From positions 80,143 through 144,142 of the forward strand of contig NZ_JAIQDG010000030.1 in assembly GCF_020037125.1 (NCBI RefSeq): a stretch of 64,000 nt of DNA, in the 5' to 3' direction. This DNA comes from Myxococcus sp. RHSTA-1-4 (lineage in GTDB: Bacteria; Myxococcota; Myxococcia; Myxococcales; Myxococcaceae). Below the pieces are notes generated by a model. It had not been told where the DNA came from, searched no databases, and worked only from the letters and a program-made list of their open reading frames with translations. Both the position numbers and the translations under genes were made by a program. Within the stretch, counting starts at the first letter, position 1; every line of letters starts with the position of its first letter. Below, piece after piece: positions 7,939-16,151 of this stretch.

Positions 7939-8973
7939 TCAGAGGGTGAGCAGCCAGGCGGCGAGGTCCGCCTTCTCGCCAGGGGTGCACAGGCGGCCCA
8001 TCACCTGCTTGCAGTTGCGGTCGAACCAGCGGTCCGCCTTCTTGCGGTCGGTGAGGCGCTCGGGGTTGGCGCTGGGCGCCAGCGGGTCGATTCGCTTGCC
8101 GGCCGGAGAGCGGCCCTGGGCGCGGGGGTCTTCGGTGTGGCAGGTGGTGCAGGACGTCTTCTCCCCGCCCTTGTCGTGCTGCGCGAAGTACAGCGCCTTG
8201 CCGCGCGCGGGGTCGGCCGCATGGCCCGGGTCCTGCGCGCGCGCCTCCTGCTGATATAGGTCGATGAGCTGCGTCTGCGCCGTGGCTGCCTCGGCCTCCC
8301 CCATGGGGAACAGCCGCAGGACGAGCAGGACGACCGCCGCTCCCAGCCCCGCCGCGGCGATGAAGCCCCCCACCCGTGCTCCGAGCGAGGGCTCCTTCGG
8401 CGGCTCGCCATCCGGGGGCACGTGCTTCCTGCCAGTCACCATCCCCGCGACGAGGTTCTGCTTCTCCAGGAACGACGAGAGCAGCACGCCCGCCACATGG
8501 AAGCCGATGAGTCCGAGCAGCAGCCCGGCCGCGCCCTCATGCACCTCCTTCACGGCGTGCGCGCCGCTCTTGCCGAGCACGCCGGACAGGGGGCCGTCCC
8601 ACTCGGGGCCCAGGAAGGTGATGATGCCGGTGAGGGTGATGACGAGCAGCGTCCCGAGCAGGGCCACCACCATGACGCCGCCCAGTGGGTTGTGCCCGAG
8701 GTGGGCGCCGGGCCGGCCGCGGACATACTCCTTCGCGTAGGCCAGCACCTCGCGTGGGGAGCGCACGAAGCTCTTGAAGCGGGCCTGGGACGAGCCGACG
8801 AAGCCCCACACCAGCCGGAACACGACGATGCCCAGCAGCGCCAGCCCCAGGCGCGTGTGCAGTGGGACCGTGTCGTCGTCTTCAGCGGTGAGGAACGCGC
8901 CCAGCACCAGCGCGCCCATCGTCCAGTGCCCCAGCCGCACGGCCAGGTCCCAGACCTTCACCTTCCTGTTCAT
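7939..8973 (-). CDS. Cytochrome b561 fused to SHP (DUF1924) haem domain
   Basis: This 344-aa protein is a fusion. Residues about 1-180 form a four-helix di-haem cytochrome b561/hydrogenase-type domain with candidate ligands His16, His39, His145 and His159. A further membrane helix (about 200-222) leads to a C-terminal haem c domain with CTTCH at 275-279. That domain resembles Sphaeroides haem protein (SHP, DUF1924), an oxygen- or NO-binding cytochrome c whose sixth ligand is an Asn beside a disulfide. The residues Asn320, Cys321 and Cys329 (DRNCKQVMGRLC) fit that pattern. SHP is usually a separate small protein, so a fusion would tether it to its electron donor. It starts an operon with DHC and a two-component system. 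Confidence 0.9.
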   Translation of the reverse strand: MNRKVKVWDLAVRLGHWTMGALVLGAFLTAEDDDTVPLHTRLGLALLGIVVFRLVWGFVGSSQARFKSFVRSPREVLAYAKEYVRGRPGAHLGHNPLGGVMVVALLGTLLVITLTGIITFLGPEWDGPLSGVLGKSGAHAVKEVHEGAAGLLLGLIGFHVAGVLLSSFLEKQNLVAGMVTGRKHVPPDGEPPKEPSLGARVGGFIAAAGLGAAVVLLVLRLFPMGEAEAATAQTQLIDLYQQEARAQDPGHAADPARGKALYFAQHDKGGEKTSCTTCHTEDPRAQGRSPAGKRIDPLAPSANPERLTDRKKADRWFDRNCKQVMGRLCTPGEKADLAAWLLTL

Positions 8974-9215
8974 GACGAGCCTCCCTCGTTTTTCGCCCGG
9001 CGCATCCGGGATGGGAGGAACCCTACGAGGGGGAACATGAACCCAGGATGAACGGCGCGCCTCCTGGATGATCGACATGCATAAAGCAATGCATTCGATG
9101 CATATTCCTGGCTCGCGTTGGTGAATCAAGGCGCTTGTGATCCGCGTCTCCATGCATAATATGCGCGCCGCTGTCGCCCCCATGCGCCTGTGCGCGCTCG
9201 TGCCCCGCTCCTCCC
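8974..9215. promoter_or_regulatory. Divergent promoter region with four ATGCAT hexamers
   Basis: This 242-bp spacer separates the haem operon from the aminotransferase. It contains the palindromic hexamer ATGCAT at 9077, 9089, 9098 and 9152. A CATAAT at 9155-9160 overlaps the last copy and could serve as a -10 element for the plus-strand gene. Such a cluster stands out in DNA of this GC content. Confidence 0.5.
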
Positions 9216-10361
9216 ATGTCCATCCAACCTGGTCTGCCGGCCCTCCTGCCCACCTATGCGCCCTATCCGTTCCCCATTGTCCGGGGAGAGGGGGATCGCC
9301 TCCATGACGACCAGGGACGCGTCTTCCTGGATTGGTATGGGGGGCACTGCGTCTGCGCCACGGGCCACTCGCACCCGCGGGTGGCCGAGGCGGTGGCCGC
9401 GCAGGCGCGCTCGCTGCTCTTCTACTCGATGGCGGCCTCGCTGCCCGTGCGCGACGCAGCCGCCGCGAAGCTGGTGGAGTTCGCGCCGGAGGCCATGGCG
9501 TCCGTCTTCTTCTGCAACTCGGGGGCGGAGGCCAATGAGAGCGCGTTGAAGATCGCGCTCGTGCGGACGGGTCGGAAGCGGCTGGTGTCCTTCCAGGGCG
9601 GCTGGCACGGACGCACGCTGCTGACCCTGTCCGTCACGGATGATCCGCCGCTGACGAAGCCCCTGGCGGACCTGCTCGTGCCCGCGCACCTGCTGCCGTT
9701 CAATGACGTGGCGGCGCTGGAAGCCACGGACCTGTCGGATGTGGCCGCCGTGATTGTCGAGCCCATCCAGTCCATCGCGGGAGCGCGGGTGGCGGACGCC
9801 GCATGGCTCGAGGCGCTACGCCGGGCCTGTGACGCGAGCGGGGCCCTGCTCATCTTCGACGAAATCCAGACGGGGATGGGGCGCACCGGCGCGCCGTTCG
9901 CCGCCCAGCGTTTCGGCGTGACGCCGGACCTCATCACCTGCGCCAAGGCCATGGCCTCCGGGGTTCCCATGGGGGCGGTGCTGATGTCCGCGCCGGTGGC
10001 ACGTGGCCTCAAGCCCGGCGATCTGGGCTCCACCTTTGGTGGGGGGCCGCTCGCCTGCGCCGCGCTGAGCGTCACGCTGGACATCATCCGCGACGAGCGG
10101 CTGATGGAGCGGGCGCTCCATGTCGAAGCCGTGCTGCGCCGCGAGCTGGAGGGGTCGGTGGTCCGCCAGATTCACGGCGCGGGGCTCCTGTTGGGCCTGC
10201 GTGTGGGCCCGCGCGCTTCGGCGCTGCGCCAGCACCTGCTCGCGTCGGGAATCCTGGTGGGCGGCTCCCATGACCCCGACGTGCTGCGCCTGATGCCGCC
10301 GCTCGCCGTGCGTGAGGCTTCCGTCACCGCGCTCATCGAGGCGATCCGCGCCTTCAGCTGA
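9216..10361 (+). CDS. Class-III aminotransferase (acetylornithine aminotransferase-like)
   Basis: This 381-aa PLP enzyme belongs to aminotransferase fold type I, class III. Visible motifs are NSGAEAN (101-107, cofactor phosphate binding), the stacking region GGWHGRT, FDEIQTGMGRTG with Asp215 binding the pyridine nitrogen, and the Schiff-base Lys244 in TCAKAMASG. The length and the EIQTGMGRTG motif fit ArgD/ornithine-type aminotransferases that transfer amino groups to 2-oxoglutarate. No other arginine gene is nearby, so the substrate (N-acetylornithine, ornithine, 4-aminobutyrate or other) is open. It stands alone, with a hairpin downstream and the ATGCAT cluster upstream. Confidence 0.88.
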   Translation: MSIQPGLPALLPTYAPYPFPIVRGEGDRLHDDQGRVFLDWYGGHCVCATGHSHPRVAEAVAAQARSLLFYSMAASLPVRDAAAAKLVEFAPEAMASVFFCNSGAEANESALKIALVRTGRKRLVSFQGGWHGRTLLTLSVTDDPPLTKPLADLLVPAHLLPFNDVAALEATDLSDVAAVIVEPIQSIAGARVADAAWLEALRRACDASGALLIFDEIQTGMGRTGAPFAAQRFGVTPDLITCAKAMASGVPMGAVLMSAPVARGLKPGDLGSTFGGGPLACAALSVTLDIIRDERLMERALHVEAVLRRELEGSVVRQIHGAGLLLGLRVGPRASALRQHLLASGILVGGSHDPDVLRLMPPLAVREASVTALIEAIRAFS

Positions 10362-10367
10362 GTCGCT

Positions 10368-10386
10368 CGGGGCGGGCTCCGCCCCG
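10368..10386 (+). terminator. Terminator-like hairpin after aminotransferase
   Basis: An 8-bp stem CGGGGCGG / CCGCCCCG with the 3-nt loop GCT starts 7 bp after the stop codon. There is no U tract. A second set of inverted arms (TGGCACAG at 10388 and 10400 pairing with CTGTGCCA at 10424) follows. Confidence 0.55.
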
Positions 10387-10611
10387 CTGGCACAGCCGGT
10401 GGCACAGGGCCGTGCCATGGAAGCTGTGCCATCGGCGTGAGCCAAAGCACCATCGCGTGGAGCCTACGTCATCGCACAGACGCGTTCCCGGTAGCGTGGG
10501 CTCGGGAACGAACAATTTCGTGAGACGGCGATGGGGATGGGCCCTCTTCATGCCGAGGTCCTTCCCGGCATGGTGCCGGCCGACGGACCTCGCCTGACAA
10601 GGGGAGCCAGA

Positions 10612-10785
10612 ATGTCATCCAAGAAGACCCTTCGCATCGTCGCCCTTCTCTCCGCTGTCGCCGGCCTGGGCCTGGCGGGACTCACCCTGGTGCCGGCCAA
10701 CGCGCAGGCCGCGGAGCTGCCCCCCGGCTGCTACTACCACCCCATCACCGGCGCGCTCATCTGCCCGTACCCGCCGCCGTACTGA
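10612..10785 (+). CDS. Small secreted peptide, 57 aa, function unknown
   Basis: This short gene encodes a signal peptide (Lys4/Lys5, hydrophobic core 9-28, cleavage after about AQA or AQAA at 33-34). A mature segment of only about 24 residues follows, with two Cys (40 and 51), Tyr and Pro (CYYHPITGALICPYPPPY). The two Cys could form a loop. A good ribosome binding site (aaggggagcc) supports the ATG. It is not a family I know. Neighbours downstream are two overlapping genes for exported proteins. It could be a secreted structural or signalling peptide, which is only a guess. Confidence 0.65.
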   Translation: MSSKKTLRIVALLSAVAGLGLAGLTLVPANAQAAELPPGCYYHPITGALICPYPPPY

Positions 10786-10849
10786 CGCGCGTCCGCTTCG
10801 ATTCAGGGCGTGTTACCATGTCGGCGTGCATTCGCAGGGGGGCATCCCG

Positions 10850-11446
10850 ATGAGACAGCGGACCCTGGTCGCTTGTGTGTTGGCGTGCGCCATCCTGGCC
10901 CACGCCAGCCCGGTGCTCGCGAAGGCCCCGCCCAAGCCGCCGATGATCGAGGTGGTGCTGGAGGAGCAGAAGCCTCCCCTCGACTCGGGAAAGGCCGCGA
11001 TCTACGAGGGACGCGCGGACGCGGCGGGGGTGGCCTTCTACATCAAGAACACGAACATCCAGACGCCGGCGGCCGTGGTGCTCGAGGCAGGCGAGCCCGG
11101 TCCGCCGATGACGATGCAGCTCAAGAACGACTTCTCCACCGAGTGGGACCGGACGGTGAGGACGGGTGAGGACGGCCTCGCCATCGCCCGGTTCCGGACC
11201 GAGGGGCCCACGGTGGTGCTCGTCAAGAGCGCCGGGGACATGCAGTCCTTCCGCCTGGGCGTGTGGGTTGGCCAGGAGCTGAAGTTCCACACGGTCGCCA
11301 CGGCGACGCCGTTCGTGACGCCCGCGAAGTACCAGGCGGGGCATGGCGGTGGCTGGCTCCGCCACTGGCCGTGGCTGCTCGCCCTGCTCGGAGTCGCGGC
11401 GGGCGGTGTCGCGGTGCAGCGCCTGAGGAGGAGACGCACGCCATGA
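10850..11446 (+). CDS. Exported protein with C-terminal membrane anchor, unknown
   Basis: This 198-aa protein has an N-terminal signal peptide (cleavage near VLAKA, about residue 25). The central domain is probably beta-rich (for example KAAIYEGRADAAGVAFYIKN and DGLAIARFRTEGPTVVLVKS). One C-terminal transmembrane helix (LLALLGVAAGGVAV) is followed by Arg residues, which suggests the domain faces the periplasm. Its stop overlaps the next gene's start (ATGA at 11443), so the two are translationally coupled. The ATG at 10850 is preceded by a G-rich ribosome binding site and fits the signal peptide. No family was recognised. Confidence 0.75.
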   Translation: MRQRTLVACVLACAILAHASPVLAKAPPKPPMIEVVLEEQKPPLDSGKAAIYEGRADAAGVAFYIKNTNIQTPAAVVLEAGEPGPPMTMQLKNDFSTEWDRTVRTGEDGLAIARFRTEGPTVVLVKSAGDMQSFRLGVWVGQELKFHTVATATPFVTPAKYQAGHGGGWLRHWPWLLALLGVAAGGVAVQRLRRRRTP

Positions 11447-12204
11447 AGACGCTCCCGCTTGCCGTCCTCGTCACCACCCTCGTCCTGCTGACGCCGTCCG
11501 CGGCCATCGCCGATGGCTCGGCGACTCGCATCGTCCAACCCAGCGACCTCCTCGACGTGGTCAGGTGGGGACGCATGAGAAACCCGCCGAGTCCCCCGGG
11601 GACGCTGCCCGGGACGGCCAGGGATCGCCCGAGCCCCTTCGTCCGGACAATGGAGGACCTGATCCTGGGCGAGCGGACGACGCGGCCCATCGTCGGCGCC
11701 GTGGGCGCCTTCGAGGCCTGGCGCAGACTCCACGAAGCGCTCTCCGCGCTCGACGCGGAGCTGGACCGGCGGATGGCGGATGGCGAAGGCGGGCCGGAGG
11801 TTCCGTCCAGCTGCGCCGAGAAGGCCGACTGCAACGCCTGCTTCGAGGCGGCGTACCGCGAGGTGAACTTCACGCGCATCACGCTCGAACGCCTGCGCTC
11901 CATCCACTCCCGCACCATCAGCATGATCAAGTGGGCCGAGGGCTTTGGAGACTCGGTTTCGAGCATGCACGGCGTCATGGGGTTGTCCTGGCAGTCTTCC
12001 AAGGCGGGCATCGAGCGGCAGCGCGCCCAGTTCAACCAGACGACCCATGCCAAGTACCAGGACCTGCTCGGCAACATGCGCCGCGGCCTGGACATGGTCG
12101 CCGAATGCGAGGCGAACCACTTCGACAACCCGGACTGGTACGGCCGCTACGGCTTCATGTACATGGACTTCGTCCGGATGGCCTACCGCCCTTCCGACGG
12201 ATAG
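11443..12204 (+). CDS. Exported Cys-containing helical protein, unknown
   Basis: This 253-aa protein has a clear signal peptide (about 1-23, ending AIADG). The mature part is mainly helical with a cysteine cluster CAEKADCNACF, one later Cys in MVAECEANH, and an aromatic C-terminus (DWYGRYGFMYMDFVRMAY). The Cys spacing suggests disulfides in the periplasm rather than haem, since no His follows the CxxC. It shares a 4-bp overlap with the preceding membrane-anchored protein, so the two probably act together. The family is unknown to me. Confidence 0.75.
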   Translation: MKTLPLAVLVTTLVLLTPSAAIADGSATRIVQPSDLLDVVRWGRMRNPPSPPGTLPGTARDRPSPFVRTMEDLILGERTTRPIVGAVGAFEAWRRLHEALSALDAELDRRMADGEGGPEVPSSCAEKADCNACFEAAYREVNFTRITLERLRSIHSRTISMIKWAEGFGDSVSSMHGVMGLSWQSSKAGIERQRAQFNQTTHAKYQDLLGNMRRGLDMVAECEANHFDNPDWYGRYGFMYMDFVRMAYRPSDG

Positions 12205-12298
12205 GTCACTCCGGTCGCCAGCCGCTTTCGCGACGTAGGCCTCCGGCGAGTGGGCGTTCAGTCAGGCGGCCCCTTCCGGCTGCGCTCGCGGATGGACG

Positions 12299-12841
12299 TC
12301 AGGAAATGGTGAAGACGAAGACGCTGCGGTCGAGGTACAGCCCGACGTCGTGGTAGTCGAACTGCATGAGGCAACTGTTCCCCAGGTAGTTCGACGTATC
12401 AATCTTCGCGGGCACCTTCACGGTGTAGTTCAGGGTTGCCGAGCCGTTGGGGGGCAGCGAGAGGCCGAAGAACGCCGGCTCCGTGAGACGGGGAAACCGG
12501 GGGTCTACGTTCAGCAGGAAGCTGCCGACCACCGGATCCACGTTTCCGGAGCCGACCCATACGTGGGCATACAGCGAGGAGGCCTGCGTGGGGTCGGGGT
12601 TATAGATGCCGAGCGAGTAGCTGAAGGAGCCGCCGGGAACGGTGGAGCTCCACCCTTGCGACACGATGAACGGCGAGTGCACTCGCATGAGCTTCTTCTT
12701 GATCTCCTCGGGAGAAATCCCCGTGAAGTGCTCGCTCTTGGCCTCTCGCTTGTTCTTCTCCACGATCTCCTGAATCAACCGAATGTGCTTCTTCACTTCG
12801 CTGGGGGAGAACTTTCTGACTGAGGCGGCTCGTCTGGCCAT
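12299..12841 (-). CDS. Hypothetical protein with beta-sandwich-like C-terminus
   Basis: This 180-aa protein has no signal peptide. The N-terminal 50 residues are basic and helical (RKFSPSEVKKHIRLIQEIVEKNK). The rest is beta-rich with GGSFSYSLGIYNPDPTQASS and PPNGSATLNYTVKVP, resembling an immunoglobulin-like or coat-type fold. The ATG at 12841 follows an AAGG ribosome binding site; upstream reading continues but looks noncoding. It is convergent with the exported-protein pair. No function can be assigned. Confidence 0.65.
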   Translation of the reverse strand: MARRAASVRKFSPSEVKKHIRLIQEIVEKNKREAKSEHFTGISPEEIKKKLMRVHSPFIVSQGWSSTVPGGSFSYSLGIYNPDPTQASSLYAHVWVGSGNVDPVVGSFLLNVDPRFPRLTEPAFFGLSLPPNGSATLNYTVKVPAKIDTSNYLGNSCLMQFDYHDVGLYLDRSVFVFTIS

Positions 12842-13196
12842 GATGCACCTTGGCGGAAGGGGTGAACGTTGAAGAGACATCCGCGTCGGAGTGACCGGAC
12901 GCGCCTCCCTGCAAACGGGAGGAGTCAGGCCGTGCCCGATGTGATTCGTGACTCCTCCATCCGCCTGGCCTGACACGCAGGCGAGCGCATGGAGCGGATA
13001 GCCTGTCCCCGGCGAGCCGTGCTCCACCTGTCCCGCCCGAACCGCGGCACCCCTGCCTGCGCCGGACCTTCAGGCCGCTATCTCGCACCATGGGGTGAGG
13101 CAAGCGTCTCTGGGCCGGAGTCGGTCCGCTTGTTGTCACTGGGCCTGTGCGCAGCTTGGAGACGAGTTCCAAGCCCTCTTCGCCGAGCCTGACACG
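12842..13196. other. Intergenic region with a long inverted repeat
   Basis: No gene was found in this 355-bp divergent spacer. It contains a perfect 10-bp inverted repeat, GGAGGAGTCA at 12917-12926 and TGACTCCTCC at 12948-12957, with a 21-nt loop. This could form an RNA hairpin in either transcript's leader or be a regulator site. Confidence 0.45.
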
Positions 13197-15983
13197 ATGC
13201 TGACTTCAATCGATCCACATGCCCGCTGGGGCGATCTGGCGAACCTGCCCTTCCTCGAGGGCTACCCGACGAAGGAATCAGCGGATGCGCTCCGCGCAGA
13301 ACTGCAATTCGAGCGAGCTGTTCAGGTCTACCTGTGGGCTCTGCCCGCCATGAACCTCTTCGCCATGCGCAAAGCCCAGGAACGGCAATTCGGCGCTGGC
13401 GCGAGCGTGATGGCCATCTGGCATGACCGGCTCGACGCGAAGCCCCTCGTCACGACGCCCAATCCGGACGTCATCCACGCGATGGCCTGGCTCGACTTGA
13501 AGCGGGACGGCCCGGTCGTCATCGAGGCTCCCCCCGGGTTGCAGGGACTCCTTGATGATGCCTGGCATCGGCCACTCACGGATGTGGGCCTTGCGGGACC
13601 TGACCAGGGCAAGGGAGGCAAGTACCTCCTGGTGCCGGCTGACCACGAGGGTGAGATTCCGGATGGCTATTTCACCTTGAGGTCGCCGACCCATGGCGTG
13701 TTCGTGTTCTGGCGCGCCTTCCTGGAGGCGGGCAGGAGTGAGCCGGGCGTGGCCCTCTTGCAGAGGACACGCATCTACCCTCTCGCACGGAAGGACGCAC
13801 CACCCGCAATGCGCTTTGTGAGTGCTTCGGGCGTGCCACTGAACCTGGACTCTCCGCGCGACATCACCTACTTCGAGAACCTCGCCAGCTTCATCAACAA
13901 CGAGCCGGCCGCGCCGGAGGACTTCGCGATGCGTGGCATGGCGGCTACGCTCGGCATCGTCAAGGGCCGGCCGTTCCAGCCCGACGCACACATGAAGTCG
14001 TTGCTGGAGACGGCCGCTCAGGTCGGCTTCAAGATGTCGACGGCTGTGGCGTACGCCGATGACCCAAGCGTCCAGGCCTACGAGGACCGGATGTGGCGGC
14101 CCGGTTTTCACGGAGGCAGCCCGGTCTTCAAGACCGATACGTATCTCGACGTCGACGCGATGCTCGCCTCCTTCCACTCGGCGGACTCGACCCGCCCCGC
14201 GATGACCGTCGCGATGCCCGGCAGGGGCGCCCAGTACCTGGGGGGCCTCACGGATGCCGACGGCGACAACCTCCTCGGGGAGAGGTCCTACCGTCTGCAT
14301 GTTCCCGCCGACGTGCCAGTCCTCAATTACTGGTCGGTCGTGCTCCATGATGCAGACACGAGGGCCCTGCTCGACAATGGCGAGCGCATTCCCTCGATTG
14401 CGTCCAACAGCAACCTGCGCCTGAACCCGGACGGCTCGGCGGACATCTTCTTCGGCCCTGAAGCGCCGAAGGACGGGAGCGCCAACTGGCTCAAGACGGT
14501 GCCCGGGCGCGGGTGGTTCGCGGCCATCCGCCTCTACAGCCCGACCCAGGCCTTCTTCGACAAGACGTGGAGGCCCGGCAACATCGAGAAGGTGCGCGAG
14601 CGTCAGACCCCGGCGAAGCGCGCCTCCCTGGAGCAACTTGCCACCGAGGCGTTCCTCTACGGCTTTCCACTGGTCGAAGGCGTGAGCGGGCAGGTGCGGC
14701 TCTCGACGGTCCCCGTCGCCTCGGTGGCAGCGCCGGTCAACACGTTTGGGCATGAAACCACGCTGGCGACCCCGGAGCGGAGCCGCAAGGCCGGGGTCGT
14801 CTCACCCAACAGCGATACGCTCTACACCGTGGCCCAGGTGGACGTCGGGCCAGAGCCGCTCGTCTTCCGTGTGCCGGACATCCAGGGCCGGTACTACGTG
14901 TTCCAGTTCATCGATGCCTGGACGAACAATTTCGCCTACGTCGGCCTCCGTTCCGCTGGCGAGCACGCGGGGGAGTTCCTGCTCGTGCCTCCAGGCTGGA
15001 GCGGCGAGGCTCCCCAGGGGATGCGTGTCATCCGGGCCCCGACCCGGCTGTTCATGATCACGGGCCGGCTCCTGGTGAATGGCGAGGAGGACATCCCGAA
15101 CGCCACGAAGCTGGCCGCGGCGTTGGCGCTCATCCCGCTGTCCCAGTACCCGCGACTCTCCGATACCCGTTCACGCAAGCTGGGCGACTGGCCGCTTCCG
15201 CAGCCGGAGCCGAACGTGCCGCAAGAGCTGATGTTCTGGGAGCGGCTCCGGACGTGGGCCATGGCGTACCCTCCGCACCCGGACGACGCCGCATACCAGC
15301 AGCGCTTCGAGCCGCTGGGGCTGCTGGCGCAGCGGAGTCCCTATGTGGGGGCAGACCCGGCGCTGGCCGCCGCGCTGCGGGCCGGAGAGGAGGCGGCTCG
15401 GGCCACCATCGACCAGGAAGGGCAGCGACTCTTCCCGCTGCGCAACAACTGGCAGGCCGCGTGGGAGATGTTCAACTACAACACTCACTTCTTTGAGTTC
15501 GGCACGCTCGACGCGCCCCGGTGGAAGATTGCCCAACCGGAGCGAAGCCGCCTCGTCCGCGCTGTCGCCGCTCGCCTCGCCATCTGGGGCAACCAGGCCT
15601 ACGAGGCGTTCTACCCGTTCACCTTTCTGGACGCGGACGGCGCGCCGCTTTCCGGCGAGCACCGCTACGTCGTGCACTTCGACCAGCCCCCACCGGTGGA
15701 CGGCTTCTGGTCGCTCACCATGTACGACGCACCGGACTTCATGTTGGTGGACAACCCCCTCCGGCGGTACGCCATTGGCGATCGGACGCAGGGCCTCCAG
15801 TACAACCCGGATGGCTCGCTGGACCTCTACCTCCAGAAGGAGTCACCCGGACCGGGGCGAGAATCCAACTGGCTGCCGGCGCCCGCCGGGCGGTTCCGCC
15901 CCATGCTCCGGATGTACGTGCCCAGGTCCGAGGCGTTTGACGATGGGAAGTGGCGCCTGCCGCCGATAAGGCGGGGGGCGTAA
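13197..15983 (+). CDS. Two-copy DUF1254/DUF1214 protein
   Basis: This 928-aa protein contains two successive copies of the DUF1254-DUF1214 module. Copy 1 spans about residues 1-470 (AVQVYLWALPAMNLFAMRKAQE, then PDGSADIFFGPEAPKDG). Copy 2 spans about 480-925 (ATEAFLYGFPLVEGVSGQVR, VVSPNSDTLYTVAQVDVG, then NPDGSLDLYLQKESPG). The paired domains are known from many bacteria, but their biochemical role is not established. Most family members hold one module with a signal peptide; neither a signal peptide nor a lipobox is evident at this start. The ATG at 13197 is a choice; the frame is open further upstream, and the ribosome binding site is weak. An IS1380 fossil lies just downstream. Confidence 0.82.
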   Translation: MLTSIDPHARWGDLANLPFLEGYPTKESADALRAELQFERAVQVYLWALPAMNLFAMRKAQERQFGAGASVMAIWHDRLDAKPLVTTPNPDVIHAMAWLDLKRDGPVVIEAPPGLQGLLDDAWHRPLTDVGLAGPDQGKGGKYLLVPADHEGEIPDGYFTLRSPTHGVFVFWRAFLEAGRSEPGVALLQRTRIYPLARKDAPPAMRFVSASGVPLNLDSPRDITYFENLASFINNEPAAPEDFAMRGMAATLGIVKGRPFQPDAHMKSLLETAAQVGFKMSTAVAYADDPSVQAYEDRMWRPGFHGGSPVFKTDTYLDVDAMLASFHSADSTRPAMTVAMPGRGAQYLGGLTDADGDNLLGERSYRLHVPADVPVLNYWSVVLHDADTRALLDNGERIPSIASNSNLRLNPDGSADIFFGPEAPKDGSANWLKTVPGRGWFAAIRLYSPTQAFFDKTWRPGNIEKVRERQTPAKRASLEQLATEAFLYGFPLVEGVSGQVRLSTVPVASVAAPVNTFGHETTLATPERSRKAGVVSPNSDTLYTVAQVDVGPEPLVFRVPDIQGRYYVFQFIDAWTNNFAYVGLRSAGEHAGEFLLVPPGWSGEAPQGMRVIRAPTRLFMITGRLLVNGEEDIPNATKLAAALALIPLSQYPRLSDTRSRKLGDWPLPQPEPNVPQELMFWERLRTWAMAYPPHPDDAAYQQRFEPLGLLAQRSPYVGADPALAAALRAGEEAARATIDQEGQRLFPLRNNWQAAWEMFNYNTHFFEFGTLDAPRWKIAQPERSRLVRAVAARLAIWGNQAYEAFYPFTFLDADGAPLSGEHRYVVHFDQPPPVDGFWSLTMYDAPDFMLVDNPLRRYAIGDRTQGLQYNPDGSLDLYLQKESPGPGRESNWLPAPAGRFRPMLRMYVPRSEAFDDGKWRLPPIRRGA

Positions 15984-16012
15984 CGCGCGGCCAGTGCGCC
16001 GTGGCGTCCGGA

Positions 16013-16069
16013 ACCCGCATCAAGGAGCAGCAGCTGGACCTGTTCGCCGACCGGACCAGCGCCCATACT
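16013..16069 (+). pseudogene. Fossil of an IS1380-type transposase C-terminus
   Basis: In the spacer after the DUF1254 gene the plus strand encodes TRIKEQQLDLFADRTSAHT. This matches the conserved stretch near the end of IS1380-family transposases (typically RIKEQQLDLFADRTSA followed by T and MRANQLRLWF). The frame loses similarity after the last Thr, and neither the rest of the transposase nor inverted repeats were seen. It is a short remnant of an old insertion followed by deletion. Identification rests on recalled family sequence. Confidence 0.6.
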
Positions 16070-16151
16070 GCTGGACTCCGCGCAGTGGTTCCACACGGAG
16101 TTGGTCCGCATCCAGGGGCAGTGCCGGCACGGCCCCCGAGCCGGGCGAGGC

